Below, one piece after another: positions 64,000 through 64,000 of a DNA stretch of 64,000 nt. Position 1 is the first letter of the stretch. Each line of letters starts with the position of its first letter. The stretch is from Rossellomorea aquimaris (GTDB lineage Bacteria > Bacillota > Bacilli > Bacillales > Bacillaceae_B). The stretch spans positions 62,001 through 126,000 of the forward strand of contig NZ_QNRJ01000008.1 of assembly GCF_003315075.1 (NCBI RefSeq), written 5' to 3'. Made by a program: the position numbers and the translations under genes. Under the pieces are notes generated by a model that saw nothing but the letters and a program-made list of their open reading frames with translations, was not told the DNA's origin and did not search any database.

Positions 64000-64000
64000 T

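Overview
The window is a contiguous piece of a Bacillaceae chromosome (Bacillus sensu lato). Gene content and order follow the Bacillus subtilis yit-yjz-yja-yjb-yjc region closely. AGGAGG-type ribosome binding sites, frequent TTG/GTG starts, a T-box leader, and CodY-, CtsR- and FapR-type operators all fit a low-to-mid GC Firmicute. Coat and SpoVA genes show an endospore former. The species cannot be fixed from sequence alone. No rRNA, tRNA, prophage, insertion sequence or CRISPR array was seen.

Layout. 1-4 kb: end of a membrane protein, a LacI-family repressor, a stress-type SDR, a 21-bp tandem repeat and a CoA-disulfide-reductase-type flavoenzyme. 4-11.8 kb: the yit block (YajQ, DegV/YitS, YitT, a secreted BsuPI protein, YitU, YitV, YitW/SufT), then Fnr and UppP. 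12-18 kb: yjzC, a CtsR-controlled clpB, yjzD, yjaU, yjaV and the competence pair med-comZ. 18-24.7 kb: a repeat-rich gap, fabHA-fabF with a FapR-like site, yjaZ, yjbA and trpS behind a tryptophan T-box. 25-33 kb: oppABCDF with CodY-like boxes and a secreted DUF4015 protein. 33-47.7 kb: yjbC, spx, mecA, cls, coiA, pepF, spxH, yjbI-yjbM, NAD kinase, a pseudouridine synthase and prpE. 48-52.7 kb: mgtE, a CPA2 antiporter, a DinB-like protein and fabI with a near-perfect FapR operator. 52.8-59.6 kb: spore genes cotO, cotZ, yjcA, a SpoVA operon with a lipoprotein and a DUF421 protein, yjcZ and spoVIF. 59.7-64 kb: an MBL hydrolase, a second DUF421 gene, yjcF-yjcG, yjcH and a PgpA-like gene.

Functional themes. 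(1) Protein quality control: clpB, spx, mecA, spxH and pepF. (2) Competence: med, comZ, mecA, coiA and the opp transporter. (3) Type II fatty-acid synthesis: fabHA, fabF and fabI share FapR-type sites 32 kb apart. (4) Spore coat and germination.

The least explained DNA is a family of about 110-130 bp imperfect palindromes. There are five copies, in three gaps. Their stem arms differ in sequence between copies but remain complementary within each copy. Two of the copies are embedded in a longer, about 280-bp, diverged repeat. Start codons were re-chosen in many genes from ribosome binding site spacing; the reasons are given per entry.
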